NCBI RefSeq assembly: GCF_032854445.1 | Contig: NW_027018546.1 | Span: 1 to 16,129, forward strand | Reading direction: 5' to 3' | From: Liolophura sinensis | Lineage: Eukaryota > Mollusca > Polyplacophora > Chitonida > Chitonidae | DNA length: 16,129 nucleotides | In this document: piece by piece, positions 1-11,132 of the stretch | Layout of the letters: each line of letters opens with the position of its first letter | How positions within the stretch are numbered: the first letter of the stretch is position 1 | The notes under the pieces: generated by a model | The model's database searches: none | Seen by the model: the letters and a program-made list of their open reading frames with translations, nothing else | What the model was told of the DNA's origin: nothing | Program-made: the position numbers and the translations under genes

Positions 1-549
1 ATATTCAACTTTTCATTATAAGTTATGTGCCCTTCGGTAGCCCAGACGACGTCAAATCTTTGGGCCAAGCCCATTTAACTCACCCAGGAGTTGTCTTACT
101 TCTAAGTCGAAGATAAACTCAATGTCTTTATCTACATGTAGAAAAACCACACCATTTGTATATAAAAAAACACAAGGTACTTGATACAGTCCGCTGTAAA
201 AAGTACAATTGAACACTGACCCACATCAATAAGGTGCCAAAAGATGCGCAATTGGGCCAGGCATCTCCAGCTGTTGAAAAATTGCAAATTTCCTTGGTTT
301 CCATGGAGTAAGAGCCGTTGCTGGGCACGTGATCTTGACATCAATGATTATTCATTTGTGGCTACAGCCAAAAGTATTGGTCGGAGAGCAACGCGGTTTG
401 CACCATTCGATTTCTCGTCAAAAAATACGTCGGATTAGCCTCTTACCAGCAGCATTGGAACAGTTTTTCCACTTTTGGATTTTTGCCTGATCTTTTTGCG
501 AATTGAAATCGCCTACATTAACTATGTACAATCGCGACTGGTCATTACT
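1..549. repeat. Monomer 1, alpha class
   Basis: 549 bp with an A7 run, GAGT at 88-91, T114, C192 and G262. Two private substitutions lie in the 3' part: A at 490 (GCCTGA for GCCTGG) and C at 512 (CGCCTAC for CGGCTAC). It is the first member of an alpha-beta-gamma trimer. Confidence 0.95.
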
Positions 550-1099
550 ATATTCAACTTTTCATTATAAATTATGTGCCCTTCGGTAGCCCAGACGACG
601 TCAAATCTTTGGGCCAAGCCCATTTAACTCACCCAGCAAATGTCTTACTTCTAAGTCGAAGACAAACTCAATGTCTTTATCTACATGTAGAAAAACCACA
701 CCATTTGTATATAAAAAAAACACAAGGTACTTGATACAGTGCGCTGTAAAAAGTACAATTGAACACTGACCCACATCAATAAGGTGCCAAAAGATGCGCA
801 ATTGGGCCAGGCATCTCCAGCTGTTGAAAAATTGCAAATTTCCTTGGTTTCCATGGAGTAAGAGCCGTTGCTGGGCACGTGATCTTGACATCAATGATTA
901 TTCATTTGTGGCTACAGCCAAAAGTATTGGTCGGAGAGCAACACGGTTTGCACCATTCGATTTCTCGTCAAAAAATACGTCGGATTAGCCTCTTATCAGC
1001 AGCATTGGAACAGTTTTTCCACTTTTGGATTTTTGCCTGGTCTTTTTGCGAATTGAAATCGGCTACATTAACTATGTACAATCGCGACTGGTCATTACT
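550..1099. repeat. Monomer 2, beta class
   Basis: 550 bp with A8. It has A22, C42, CAAA at 88-91, G192 (TGCG hairpin loop), G262, A394 and T447. This is the fullest form of the beta signature, shared with units 8, 20 and 26 apart from A-run length and private changes. Confidence 0.95.
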
Positions 1100-1649
1100 A
1101 TATTCAACTTTTCATTATAAGTTATGTGCCCTTCGGTAGCACAGACGACGTCAAATCTTTGGGCCAAGCCCATTTAACTCACCCAGCAAATGTCTTACTT
1201 CTAAGTCGAAGACAAACTCAATGTCTTTATCTACATGTAGAAAAACCACACCATTTGTATATAAAAAAAACACAAGGTACTTGATACAGTCCGCTGTAAA
1301 AAGTACAATTGAACACTGACCCACATCAATAAGGTGCCAAAAGATGCGCAATTGGGCCAGACATCTCCAGCTGTTGAAAAATTGCAAATTTCCTTGGTTT
1401 CCATGGAGTAAGAGCCGTTGCTGGGCACGTGATCTTGACATCAATGATTATTCATTTGTGGCTACAGCCAAAAGTATTGGTCGGAGAGCAACGCGGTTTG
1501 CACCATTCGATTTCTCGTCAAAAAATACGTCGCATTAGCCTCTTACCAGCAGCATTGGAACAGTTTTTCCACTTTTGGATTTTTGCCTGGTCTTTTTGCG
1601 AATTGAAATCGGCTACATTAACTATGTACAATCGCGACTGGTCATTACT
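1100..1649. repeat. Monomer 3, gamma class
   Basis: 550 bp with A8, A42, C192 and A262. One private change is C at 1533 (CGCATTAG for CGGATTAG). It closes the first alpha-beta-gamma trimer and opens the alpha-free part of the array. Confidence 0.95.
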
Positions 1650-2200
1650 ATATTCAACTTTTCATTATAAGTTATGTGCCCTTCGGTAGCCCAGACGACG
1701 TCAAATCTTTGGGCCAAGCCCATTTAACTCACCCAGCAAATGTCTTACTTCTAAGTCGAAGACAAACTCAATGTCTTTATCTACATGTAGAAAAACCACA
1801 CCATTTGTATATAAAAAAAAACACAAGGTACTTGATACAGTCCGCTGTAAAAAGTACAATTGAACACTGACCCACATCAATAAGGTGCCAAAAGATGCGC
1901 AATTGGGCCAGACATCTCCAGCTGTTGAAAAATTGCAAATTTCCTTGGTTTCCATGGAGTAAGAGCCGTTGCTGGGCACGTGATCTTGACATCAATGATT
2001 ATTCATTTGTGGCTACAGCCAAAAGTATTGGTCGGAGAGCAACGCGGTTTGCACCATTCGATTTCTCGTCAAAAAATACGTCGGATTAGCCTCTTACCAG
2101 CAGCATTGGAACAGTTTTTCCACTTTTGGATTTTTGCCTGGTCTTTTTGCGAATTGAAATCGGCTACATTAACTATGTACAATCGCGACTGGTCATTACT
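1650..2200. repeat. Monomer 4, nu class (A9)
   Basis: 551 bp; the extra base is entirely explained by an A9 run. It has C42, C192 and A262 and otherwise resembles gamma copies, so it differs from its neighbours mainly at site 42 and in A-run length. Confidence 0.94.
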
Positions 2201-2750
2201 ATATTCAACTTTTCATTATAAGTTATGTGCCCTTCGGTAGCCCAGACGACGTCAAATCTTTGGGCCAAGCCCATTTAACTCACCCAGCAAATGTCTCACT
2301 TCTAAGTCGAAGACAAACTCAATGTCTTTATCTACATGTAGAAAAACCACACCATTTGTATATAAAAAAAACACAAGGTACTTGATACAGTCCGCTGTAA
2401 AAAGTACAATTGAACACTGACCCACATCAATAAGGTGCCAAAAGATGCGCAATTGGGCCAGACATCTCCAGCTGTTGAAAAATTGCAAATTTCCTTGGTT
2501 TCCATGGAGTAAGAGCCGTTGCTGGGCACGTGATCTTGACATCAATGATTATTCATTTGTGGCTACAGCCAAAAGTATTGGTCGGAGAGCAACGCGGTTT
2601 GCACCATTCGATTTCTCGTCAAAAAATACGTCGGATTAGCCTCTTATCAGCAGCATTGGAACAGTTTTTCCACTTTTGGATTTTTGCCTGGTCTTTCTGC
2701 TAATTGAAATCGGCTACATTAACTATGTACAATCGCGACTGGTCATTACT
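2201..2750. repeat. Monomer 5, nu class with T447 and the CTGCTAATTG variant
   Basis: 550 bp with A8, C42, C192, A262 and T447. It carries a linked pair of changes, C at 2697 and T at 2701 (CTGCTAATTG where other copies read TTGCGAATTG). Only unit 10 shares this pair. A private C at 2297 (TCTCAC) is also present. Confidence 0.95.
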
Positions 2751-3300
2751 ATATTCAACTTTTCATTATAAGTTATGTGCCCTTCGGTAGCACAGACGAC
2801 GTCAAATCTTTGGGCCAAGCCCATTTAACTCACCCAGCAAATGTCTTACTTCTAAGTCGAAGACAAACTCAATGTCTTTATCTACATGTAGAAAAACCAC
2901 ACCATTTGTATATAAAAAAAACACAAGGTACTTGATACAGTCCGCTGTAAAAAGTACAATTGAACACTGACCCACATCAATAAGGTGCCAAAAGATGCGC
3001 AATTGGGCCAGACATCTCCAGCTGTTGAAAAATTGCAAATTTCCTTGGTTTCCATGGAGTAAGAGCCGTTGCTGGGCACGTGATCTTGACATCAATGATT
3101 ATTCATTTGTGGCTACAGCCAAAAGTATTGGTCGGAGAGCAACGCGGTTTGCACCATTCGATTTCTCGTCAAAAAATACGTCGGATTAGCCTCTTACCAG
3201 CAGCATTGGAACAGTTTTTCCACTTTTGGATTTTTGCCTGGTCTTTTTGCGAATTGAAATCGGCTACATTAACTATGTACAATCGCGACTGGTCATTACT
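2751..3300. repeat. Monomer 6, gamma class
   Basis: 550 bp with A8, A42, C192, A262 and no private change that I can see. It reads identically to unit 21, about 8.25 kb away, and can serve as a reference gamma copy. Confidence 0.95.
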
Positions 3301-3850
3301 ATATTCAACTTTTCATTATAAGTTATGTGCCCTTCGGTAGCCCAGACGACGTCAAATCTTTGGGCCAAGCCCATTTAACTCACCCAGCAAATGTCTTACT
3401 TCTAAGTCGAAGACAAACTCAATGTCTTTATCTACATGTAGAAAAACCACACCATTTGTATATAAAAAAAACACAAGGTACTTGATACAGTGCGCTGTAA
3501 AAAGTACAATTGAACACTGACCCACATCAATAAGGTGCCAAAAGATGCGCAATTGGGCCAGACATCTCCAGCTGTTGAAAAATTGCAAATTTCCTTGGTT
3601 TCCATGGAGTAAGAGCCGTTGCTGGGCACGTGATCTTGACATCAATGATTATTCATTTGTGGCTACAGCCAAAAGTATTGGTCGGAGAGCAACGCGGTTT
3701 GCACCATTCGATTTCTCGTCAAAAAATACGTCGGATTAGCCTCTTACCAGCAGCATTGGAACAGTTTTTCCACTTTTGGATTTTTGCCTGGTCTTTTTGC
3801 GAATTGAAATCGGCTACATTAACTATGTACAATCGCGACTGGTCATTACT
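3301..3850. repeat. Monomer 7, nu class with TGCG loop
   Basis: 550 bp with A8, C42, G192 and A262. It combines a beta/delta-type hairpin loop with an otherwise gamma-like background. It is the only copy that directly precedes a beta copy without being alpha. Confidence 0.94.
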
Positions 3851-4401
3851 ATATTCAACTTTTCATTATAAATTATGTGCCCTTCAGTAGCCCAGACGAC
3901 GTCAAATCTTTGGGCCAAGCCCATTTAACTCACCCAGCAAATGTCTTACTTCTAAGTCGAAGACAAACTCAATGTCTTTATCTACATGTAGAAAAACCAC
4001 ACCATTTGTATATAAAAAAAAACACAAGGTACTTGATACAGTGCGCTGTAAAAAGTACAATTGAACACTGACCCACATCAATAAGGTGCCAAAAGATGCG
4101 CAATTGGGCCAGGCATCTCCAGCTGTTGAAAAATTGCAAATTTCCTTGGTTTCCATGGAGTAAGAGCCGTTGCTGGGCACGTGATCTTGACATCAATGAT
4201 TATTCATTTGTGGCTACAGCCAAAAGTATTGGTCGGAGAGCAACACGGTTTGCACCATTCGATTTCTCGTCAAAAAATACGTCGGATTAGCCTCTTATCA
4301 GCAGCATTGGAACAGTTTTTCCACTTTTGGATTTTTGCCTGGTCTTTTTGCGAATTGAAATCGGCTACATTAACTATGTACAATCGCGACTGGTCATTAC
4401 T
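3851..4401. repeat. Monomer 8, beta class (A9)
   Basis: 551 bp with A9, A22, C42, G192, G262, A394 and T447. It has a private A in CTTCAGTAG near its 5' end, where the other copies read CTTCGGTAG. It is the only beta copy not preceded by an alpha copy. Confidence 0.95.
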
Positions 4402-4951
4402 ATATTCAACTTTTCATTATAAGTTATGTGCCCTTCGGTAGCACAGACGACGTCAAATCTTTGGGCCAAGCTCATTTAACTCACCCAGCAAATGTCTTAC
4501 TTCTAAGTCGAAGACAAACTCAATGTCTTTATCTACATGTAGAAAAACCACACCATTTGTATATAAAAAAAACACAAGGTACTTGATACAGTCCGCTGTA
4601 AAAAGTACAATTGAACACTGACCCACATCAATAAGGTGCCAAAAGATGCGCAATTGGGCCAGACATCTCCAGCTGTTGAAAAATTGCAAATTTCCTTGGT
4701 TTCCATGGAGTAAGAGCCGTTGCTGGGCACGTGATCTTGACATCAATGATTATTCATTTGTGGCTACAGCCAAAAGTATTGGTCGGAGAGCAACGCGGTT
4801 TGCACCATTCGATTTCTCGTCAAAAAATACGTCGGATTAGCCTCTTACCAGCAGCATTGGAACAGTTTTTCCACTTCTGGATTTTTGCCTGGTCTTTTTG
4901 CGAATTGAAATCGGCTACATTAACTATGTACAATCGCGACTGGTCATTACT
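4402..4951. repeat. Monomer 9, gamma class
   Basis: 550 bp with A8, A42, C192 and A262. It has two private changes: AAGCTCATTT for AAGCCCATTT, which disrupts the GCCCA arm of the TGGGC/GCCCA dyad, and CCACTTCTGG for CCACTTTTGG. Confidence 0.95.
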
Positions 4952-5500
4952 ATATTCAACTTTTCATTATAAGTTATGTGCCCTTCGGTAGCCCAGACGA
5001 CGTCAAATCTTTGGGCCAAGCCCATTTAACTCACCCAGCAAATGTCTTACTTCTAAGTCGAAGACAAACTCAATGTCTTTATCTACATGTAGAAAAACCA
5101 CACCATTTGTATATAAAAAAACACAAGGTACTTGATACAGTCCGCTGTAAAAAGTACAATTGAACACTGACCCACATCAATAAGGTGCCAAAAGATGCGC
5201 AATTGGGCCAGACATCTCCAGCTGTTGAAAAATTGCAAATTTCCTTGGTTTCCATGGAGTAAGAGCCGTTGCTGGGCACGTGATCTTGACATCAATGATT
5301 ATTCATTTGTGGCTACAGCCAAAAGTATTGGTCGGAGAGCAACGCGGTTTGCACCATTCGATTTCTCGTCAAAAAATACGTCGGATTAGCCTCTTATCAG
5401 CAGCATTGGAACAGTTTTTCCACTTTTGGATTTTTGCCTGGTCTTTCTGCTAATTGAAATCGGCTACATTAACTATGTACAATCGCGACTGGTCATTACT
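4952..5500. repeat. Monomer 10, nu class with T447 and the CTGCTAATTG variant (A7)
   Basis: 549 bp with A7, C42, C192, A262 and T447. It shares with unit 5 the linked C (5447) and T (5451). Because no other copy has both, units 5 and 10 most likely descend from one ancestor by a five-unit duplication. Confidence 0.95.
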
Positions 5501-6050
5501 ATATTCAACTTTTCATTATAAGTTATGTGCCCTTCGGTAGCACAGACGACGTCAAATCTTTGGGCCAAGCCCATTTAACTCACCCAGCAAATGTCTTACT
5601 TCTAAGTCGAAGACAAACTCAATGTCTTTATCTACATGTAGAAAAACCACACCATTTGTATATAAAAAAAACACAAGGTACTTGATACAGTCCGCTGTAA
5701 AAAGTACAATTGAACACTGACCCACATCAATAAGGTGCCAAAAGATGCGCAATTGGGCCAGACATCTCCAGCTGTTGAAAAATTGCAAATTTCCTTGGTT
5801 TCCATGGAGTAAGAGCCGTTGCTGGGCACGTGATCTTGACATCAATGATTATTCATTTGTGGCTACAGCCAAAAGTATTGGTCGCAGAGCAACGCGGTTT
5901 GCACCATTCGATTTCTCGTCAAAAAATACGTCGGATTAGCCTCTTACCAGCAGCATTGGAACAGTTTTTCCACTTTTGGATTTTTGCCTGGTCTTTTTGC
6001 GAATTGAAATCGGCTACATTAACTATGTACAATCGCGACTGGTCATTACT
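5501..6050. repeat. Monomer 11, gamma class
   Basis: 550 bp with A8, A42, C192 and A262. It has one private change, GTCGCAGAGC for GTCGGAGAGC. Its position after unit 10 mirrors unit 6 after unit 5. Confidence 0.95.
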
Positions 6051-6601
6051 ATATTCAACTTTTCATTATAAGTTATGTGCCCTTCGGTAGCCCAGACGAC
6101 GTCAAATCTTTGGGCCAAGCCCATTTAACTCACCCAGCAAATGTCTTACTTCTAAGTCGAAGACAAACTCAATGTCTTTATCTACATGTAGAAAAACCAC
6201 ACCATTTGTATATAAAAAAAAACACAAGGTACTTGATACAGTGCGCTGTAAAAAGTACAATTGAACACTGACCCACATCAATAAGGTGCCAAAAGATGCG
6301 CAATTGGGCCAGGCATCTCCAGCTGTTGAAAAATTGCAAATTTCCTTGGTTTCCATGGAGTAAGAGCCGTTGCTGGGCACGTGATCTTGACATCAATGAT
6401 TATTCATTTGTGGCTACAGCCAAAAGTATTGGTCGGAGAGCAACGCGGTTTGCACCATTCGATTTCTCGTCAAAAAATACGTCGGATTAGCCTCTTACCA
6501 GCAGCATTGGAACAGTTTTTCCACTTTTGGATTTTTGCCTGGTCTTTTTGCGAATTGAAATCGGCTACATTAACTATGTACAATCGCGACTGGTCATTAC
6601 T
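6051..6601. repeat. Monomer 12, mixed nu/beta copy (A9)
   Basis: 551 bp with A9, G22, C42, G192, G262, G394 and C447. The middle (A9, TGCG loop, G262) is beta-like while both ends are not. This mosaic pattern is expected of a gene-conversion patch or a double crossover. Confidence 0.92.
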
Positions 6602-7151
6602 ATATTCAACTTTTCATTATAAGTTATGTGCCCTTCGGTAGCACAGACGACGTCAAATCTTTGGGCCAAGCCCATTTAACTCACCCAGCAAATGTCTTAC
6701 TTCTAAGTCGAAGACAAACTCAATGTCTTTATCTACATGTAGAAAAACCACACCATTTGTATATAAAAAAAACACAAGGTACTTGATACAGTGCGCTGTA
6801 AAAAGTACAATTGAACACTGACCCACATCAATAAGGTGCCAAAAGATGCGCAATTGGGCCAGACATCTCCAGCTGTTGAAAAATTGCAAATTTCCTTGGT
6901 TTCCATGGAGTAAGAGCCGTTGCTGGGCACGTGATCTTGACATCAATGATTATTCATTTGTGGCTACAGCCAAAAGTATTGGTCGGAGAGCAACGCGGTT
7001 TGCACCATTCGATTTCTCGTCAAAAAATACGTCGGATTAGCCTCTTACCAACAGCATTGGAACAGTTTTTCTACTTTTGGATTTTTGCCTGGTGTTTTTG
7101 CGAATTGAAATCGGCTACATTAACTATGTACAATCGCGACTGGTCATTACT
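6602..7151. repeat. Monomer 13, delta class
   Basis: 550 bp with A8, A42, G192, A262, A450, T471 and G493 (GGTGTTTTT). G493 is otherwise found only in unit 24. A private C lies in TTCTCATTAT close to the 3' junction. It is the first delta copy and ends the alpha-free part of the array. Confidence 0.95.
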
Positions 7152-7700
7152 ATATTCAACTTCTCATTATAAGTTATGTGCCCTTCGGTAGCCCAGACGA
7201 CGTCAAATCTTTGGGCCAAGCCCATTTAACTCACCCAGGAGTTGTCTTACTTCTAAGTCGAAGATAAACTCAATGTCTTTATCTACATGTAGAAAAACCA
7301 CACCATTTGTATACAAAAAAACACAAGGTACTTGATACAGTCCGCTGTAAAAAGTACAATTGAACACTGACCCACATCAATAAGGTGCCAAAAGATGCGC
7401 AATTGGGCCAGGCATCTCCAGCTGTTGAAAAATTGCAAATTTCCTTGGTTTCCATGGAGTAAGAGCCGTTGCTGGGCACGTGATCTTGACATCAATGATT
7501 ATTCATTTGTGGCTACAGCCAAAAGTATTGGTCGGAGAGCAACGCGGTTTGCACCATTCGATTTCTCGTCAAAAAATACGTCGGATTAGCCTCTTACCAG
7601 CAGCATTGGAACAGTTTTTCCACTTTTGGATTTTTGCCTGGTCTTTTTGCGAATTGAAATCGGCTACATTAACTATGTACAATCGCGACTGGTCATTACT
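7152..7700. repeat. Monomer 14, alpha class (TATAC form)
   Basis: 549 bp with A7, C42, GAGT at 88-91, T114, C192 and G262. The TATA-like motif reads TATACAAA instead of TATATAAA, a form shared only with units 19 and 29. Confidence 0.95.
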
Positions 7701-8252
7701 ATATTCAACTTTTCATTATAAATTATGTGCCCTTCGGTAGCCCAGACGACGTCAAATCTTTGGGCCAAGCCCATTTAACTCACCCAGCAAATGTCTTACT
7801 TCTAAGTCGAAGACAAACTCAATGTCTTTATCTACATGTAGAAAAACCACACCATTTGTATATAAAAAAAAACACAAGGTACTTGATACAGTGCGCCGTT
7901 AAAATTACAATTGAACACTGACCCACATCAATAAGGTGCCAAAAGATGCGCAATTGGGCCAGGCATCTCCAGCTGTTGAAAAATTGCAAATTTCCTTGGT
8001 TTCCATGGAGTAAGAGCCGTTGCTGGGCACGTGATCTTGACATTAATGATTATTCATTTGTGGCTACAGCCAAAAGTATTGGTCGGAGAGCAACGCGGTT
8101 TGCACCATTCGATTTCTCGTCAAAAAAATACGTCGGATTAGCCTCTTATCAGCAGCATTGGAACAGTTTTTCCACTTTTGGATTTTTGCCTGGTCTTTTT
8201 GCGAATTGAAATCGGCTACATTAACTATGTACAATCGCGACTGGTCATTACT
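7701..8252. repeat. Monomer 15, diverged beta class
   Basis: 552 bp: A9 plus one extra A in the run at 8122-8128. It has A22, G192, G262 and T447 but G394. Three clustered substitutions in GCGCCGTTAAAATTAC (7893-7908) damage the 30-bp hairpin. CATTAATG replaces CATCAATG, a change shared with unit 26. Confidence 0.95.
7879..7908. repeat. Degenerate copy of the hairpin in unit 15
   Basis: The left arms are intact and the loop is TGCG, but the right side reads CCGTT and AATTAC instead of CTGTA and AAGTAC. Three substitutions in 30 bp disrupt three of the eleven pairs. It is the only copy seen with a damaged stem. Confidence 0.85.
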
Positions 8253-8802
8253 ATATTCAACTTTTCATTATAAGTTATGTGCCCTTCGGTAGCACAGACG
8301 ACGTCAAATCTTTGGGCCAAGCCCATTTAACTCACCCAGCAAATGTCTTACTTCTAAGTCGAAGACAAACTCAATGTCTTTATCTACATGTAGAAAAACC
8401 ACACCATTTGTATATAAAAAAAACACAAGGTACTTGATACAGTCCGCTGTAAAAAGTACAATTGAACACTGACCCACATCAATAAGGTGCCAAAAGATGC
8501 GCAATTGGGCCAGACATCTCCAGCTGTTGAAAAATTGCAAATTTCCTTGGTTTCCATGGAGTAAGAGCCGTTGCTGGGCACGTGATCTTGACATCAATGA
8601 TTATTCATTTGTGGCTACAGGCAAAAGTATTGGTCGGAGAGCAACGCGGTTTGCACCATTCGATTTCTCGTCAAAAAATACGTCGGATTAGCCTCTTACC
8701 AGCAGCATTGGAACAGTTTTTCCACTTTTGGATTTTTGCCTGGTCTTTTTGCGAATTGAAATCGGCTACATTAACTATGTACAATCGCGACTGGTCATTA
8801 CT
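8253..8802. repeat. Monomer 16, gamma class
   Basis: 550 bp with A8, A42, C192 and A262. One private G in CTACAGGCAAAAG changes the last arm of the TGGCT/AGCCA dyad. It completes an alpha-beta-gamma trimer with units 14 and 15. Confidence 0.95.
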
Positions 8803-9353
8803 ATATTCAACTTTTCATTATAAGTTATGTGCCCTTCGGTAGCACAGACGACGTCAAATCTTTGGGCCAAGCCCATTTAACTCACCCAGCAAATGTCTTA
8901 CTTCTAAGTCGAAGACAAACTCAATGTCTTTATCTACATGTAGAAAAACCACACCATTTGTATATAAAAAAAACACAAGGTACTTGATACAGTCCGCTGT
9001 AAAAAGTACAATTGAACACTGACCCACATCAATAAGGGTGCCAAAAGATGCGCAATTGGGCCAGACATCTCCAGCTGTTGAAAAATTGCAAATTTCCTTG
9101 GTTTCCATGGAGTAAGAGCCGTTGCTGGGCACGTGATCTTGACATCAATGATTATTCATTTGTGGCTACAGCCAAAAGTATTGGTCGGAGAGCAACGCGG
9201 TTTGCACCATTCGATTTCTCGTCAAAAAATACGTCGGATTAGCCTCTTACCAACAGCATTGGAACAGTTTTTCTACTTTTGGATTTTTGCCTGGTCTTTT
9301 TGCGAATTGAAATCGGCTACATTAACTATGTACAATCGCGACTGGTCATTACT
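8803..9353. repeat. Monomer 17, gamma/delta intermediate
   Basis: 551 bp with A8 plus one extra G in the run at 9036-9038. The 5' part is gamma (A42, C192, A262), and the 3' part is delta (A450, T471). It is a candidate recombinant or ancestral intermediate between the two classes. Confidence 0.94.
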
Positions 9354-9903
9354 ATATTCAACTTTTCATTATAAGTTATGTGCCCTTCGGTAGCACAGAC
9401 GACGTCAAATCTTTGGGCCAAGCCCATTTAACTCACCCAGCAAATGTCTTACTTCTAAGTCGAAGACAAACTCAATGTCTTTATCTACATGTAGAAAAAC
9501 CACACCATTTGTATATAAAAAAAACACAAGGTACTTGATACAGTGCGCTGTAAAAAGTACAATTGAACACTGACCCACATCAATAAGGTGCCAAAAGATG
9601 CGCAATTGGGCCAGACATCTCCAGCTGTTGAAAAATTGCAAATTTCCTTGGTTTCCATGGAGTAAGAGCCGTTGCTGGGCACGTGATCTTGACATCAATG
9701 ATTATTCATTTGTGGCTACAGCCAAAAGTATTGGTCGGAGAGCAACGCGGTTTGCACCATTCGATTTCTCGTCAAAAAATACGTCGGATTAGCCTCTTAC
9801 CAACAGCATTGGAACAGTTTTTCTACTTTTGGATTTTTGCCTGGTCTTTTTGCGAATTGAAATCGGCTACATTAACTATGTACAATCGCGACTGGTCATT
9901 ACT
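9354..9903. repeat. Monomer 18, delta class
   Basis: 550 bp with A8, A42, G192, A262, A450, T471 and C493. Apart from two one-base insertions it matches unit 28. It sits directly before an alpha-beta pair, as units 13, 24 (alpha unit 25) and 28 also do. Confidence 0.95.
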
Positions 9904-10452
9904 ATATTCAACTTTTCATTATAAGTTATGTGCCCTTCGGTAGCCCAGACGACGTCAAATCTTTGGGCCAAGCCCATTTAACTCACCCAGGAGTTGTCTT
10001 ACTTCTAAGTCGAAGATAAACTCAATGTCTTTATCTACATGTAGAAAAACCACACCATTTGTATACAAAAAAACACAAGGTACTTGATACAGTCCGCTGT
10101 AAAAAGTACAATTGAACACTGACCCACATCAATAAGGTGCCAAAAGATGCGCAATTGGGCCAGGCATCTCCAGCTGTTGAAAAATTGCAAATTTCCTTGG
10201 TTTCCATGGAGTAAGAGCCGTTGCTGGGCACGTGATCTTGACATCAATGATTATTCATTTGTGGCTACAGCCAAAAGTATTGGTCGGAGAGCTACGCGGT
10301 TTGCACCATTCGATTTCTCGTCAAAAAATACGTCGGATTAGCCTCTTACCAGCAGCATTGGAACAGTTTTTCCACTTTTGGATTTTTGCCTGGTCTTTTT
10401 GCGAATTGAAATCGGCTACATTAACTATGTACAATCGCGACTGGTCATTACT
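9904..10452. repeat. Monomer 19, alpha class (TATAC form)
   Basis: 549 bp with A7, GAGT at 88-91, T114, C192, G262 and TATACAAA. It has one private T, GAGCTACGCGG for GAGCAACGCGG. It opens the run of three consecutive trimers. Confidence 0.95.
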
Positions 10453-11002
10453 ATATTCAACTTTTCATTATAAATTATGTGCCCTTCGGTAGCCCAGACG
10501 ACGTCAAATCTTTGGGCCAAGCCCATTTAACTCACCCAGCAAATGTCTTACTTCTAAGTCGAAGACAAACTCAATGTCTTTATCTACATGTAGAAAAACC
10601 ACACCATTTGTATATAAAAAAAACACAAGGTACTTGATACAGTGCGCTGTAAAAAGTACAATTGAACACTGACCCACATCAATAAGGTGCCAAAAGATGC
10701 GCAATTGGGCCAGGCATCTCCAGCTGTTGAAAAATTGCAAATTTCCTTGGTTTCCATGGAGTAAGAGCCGTTGCTGGGCACGTGATCTTGACATCAATGA
10801 TTATTCATTTGTGGCTACAGCCAAAAGTATTGGTCGGAGAGCAACACGGTTTGCACCATTCGATTTCTCGTCAAAAAATACGTCGGATTAGCCTCTTATC
10901 AGCAGCATTGGAACAGTTTTTCCACTTTTGGATTTTTGCCTGGTCTTTTTGCGAATTGAAATCGGCTACATTAACTATGTACAATCGCGACTGGTCATTA
11001 CT
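10453..11002. repeat. Monomer 20, beta class
   Basis: 550 bp with A8, A22, C42, G192, G262, A394 and T447. No private change was noticed. It matches unit 2 at all diagnostic sites and unit 30 over the available 177 bases. Confidence 0.95.
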
Positions 11003-11062
11003 ATATTCAACTTTTCATTATAAGTTATGTGCCCTTCGGTAGCACAGACGACGTCAAATCTT

Positions 11063-11075
11063 TGGGCCAAGCCCA
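11063..11075. repeat. TGGGC/GCCCA dyad with 3-bp centre (reference copy)
   Basis: TGGGC, CAA, GCCCA form 5-bp inverted arms at monomer positions 61-73. It is kept in all copies seen except unit 9, where the right arm reads GCTCA. TTGGGCCA recurs once more in the monomer, 193 bp further on (11255). Confidence 0.55.
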
Positions 11076-11132
11076 TTTAACTCACCCAGCAAATGTCTTA
11101 CTTCTAAGTCGAAGACAAACTCAATGTCTTTA

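Larger units (their letters stand above)
1..1649. repeat. Alpha-beta-gamma trimer at the left edge (units 1-3)
   Basis: Same class order and same 1,649-bp length as units 19-21, but isolated: the next alpha copy to the right is unit 14. Whether trimers continue to the left cannot be seen in this window. Confidence 0.75.
2201..3300. repeat. Duplicated dimer block, copy 1 (units 5-6)
   Basis: A nu copy with the linked C (2697) and T (2701) variant, followed by a gamma copy. The same pair recurs 2,751 bp downstream as units 10-11. Since then the blocks have acquired private changes (2297 here) and different A-runs (A8 here, A7 there). Confidence 0.8.
4952..6050. repeat. Duplicated dimer block, copy 2 (units 10-11)
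   Basis: Counterpart of units 5-6, with the same rare linked variant at 5447 and 5451. Its gamma copy differs from unit 6 by one base (GTCGCAG). The step of five monomers differs from the three-monomer step in the right part of the array. Confidence 0.8.
1100..7151. repeat. Alpha-free domain of the array (units 3-13)
   Basis: Eleven consecutive monomers lack the GAGT/T114 signature, which elsewhere recurs every three to five units. Gamma copies (3, 6, 9, 11) alternate with nu copies (4, 5, 7, 10), one beta (8), one mixed (12) and a terminal delta (13). It holds no other sequence type. It looks like a locally amplified or older lineage of the same satellite. Confidence 0.8.
7152..8802. repeat. 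Alpha-beta-gamma trimer (units 14-16)
   Basis: 1,651 bp, the excess over 1,649 coming from the A9 run and one extra A in unit 15. It is flanked by delta copies on the left (unit 13) and, after gamma/delta unit 17, on the right (unit 18). It marks the return of alpha copies after an eleven-unit gap. Confidence 0.78.
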
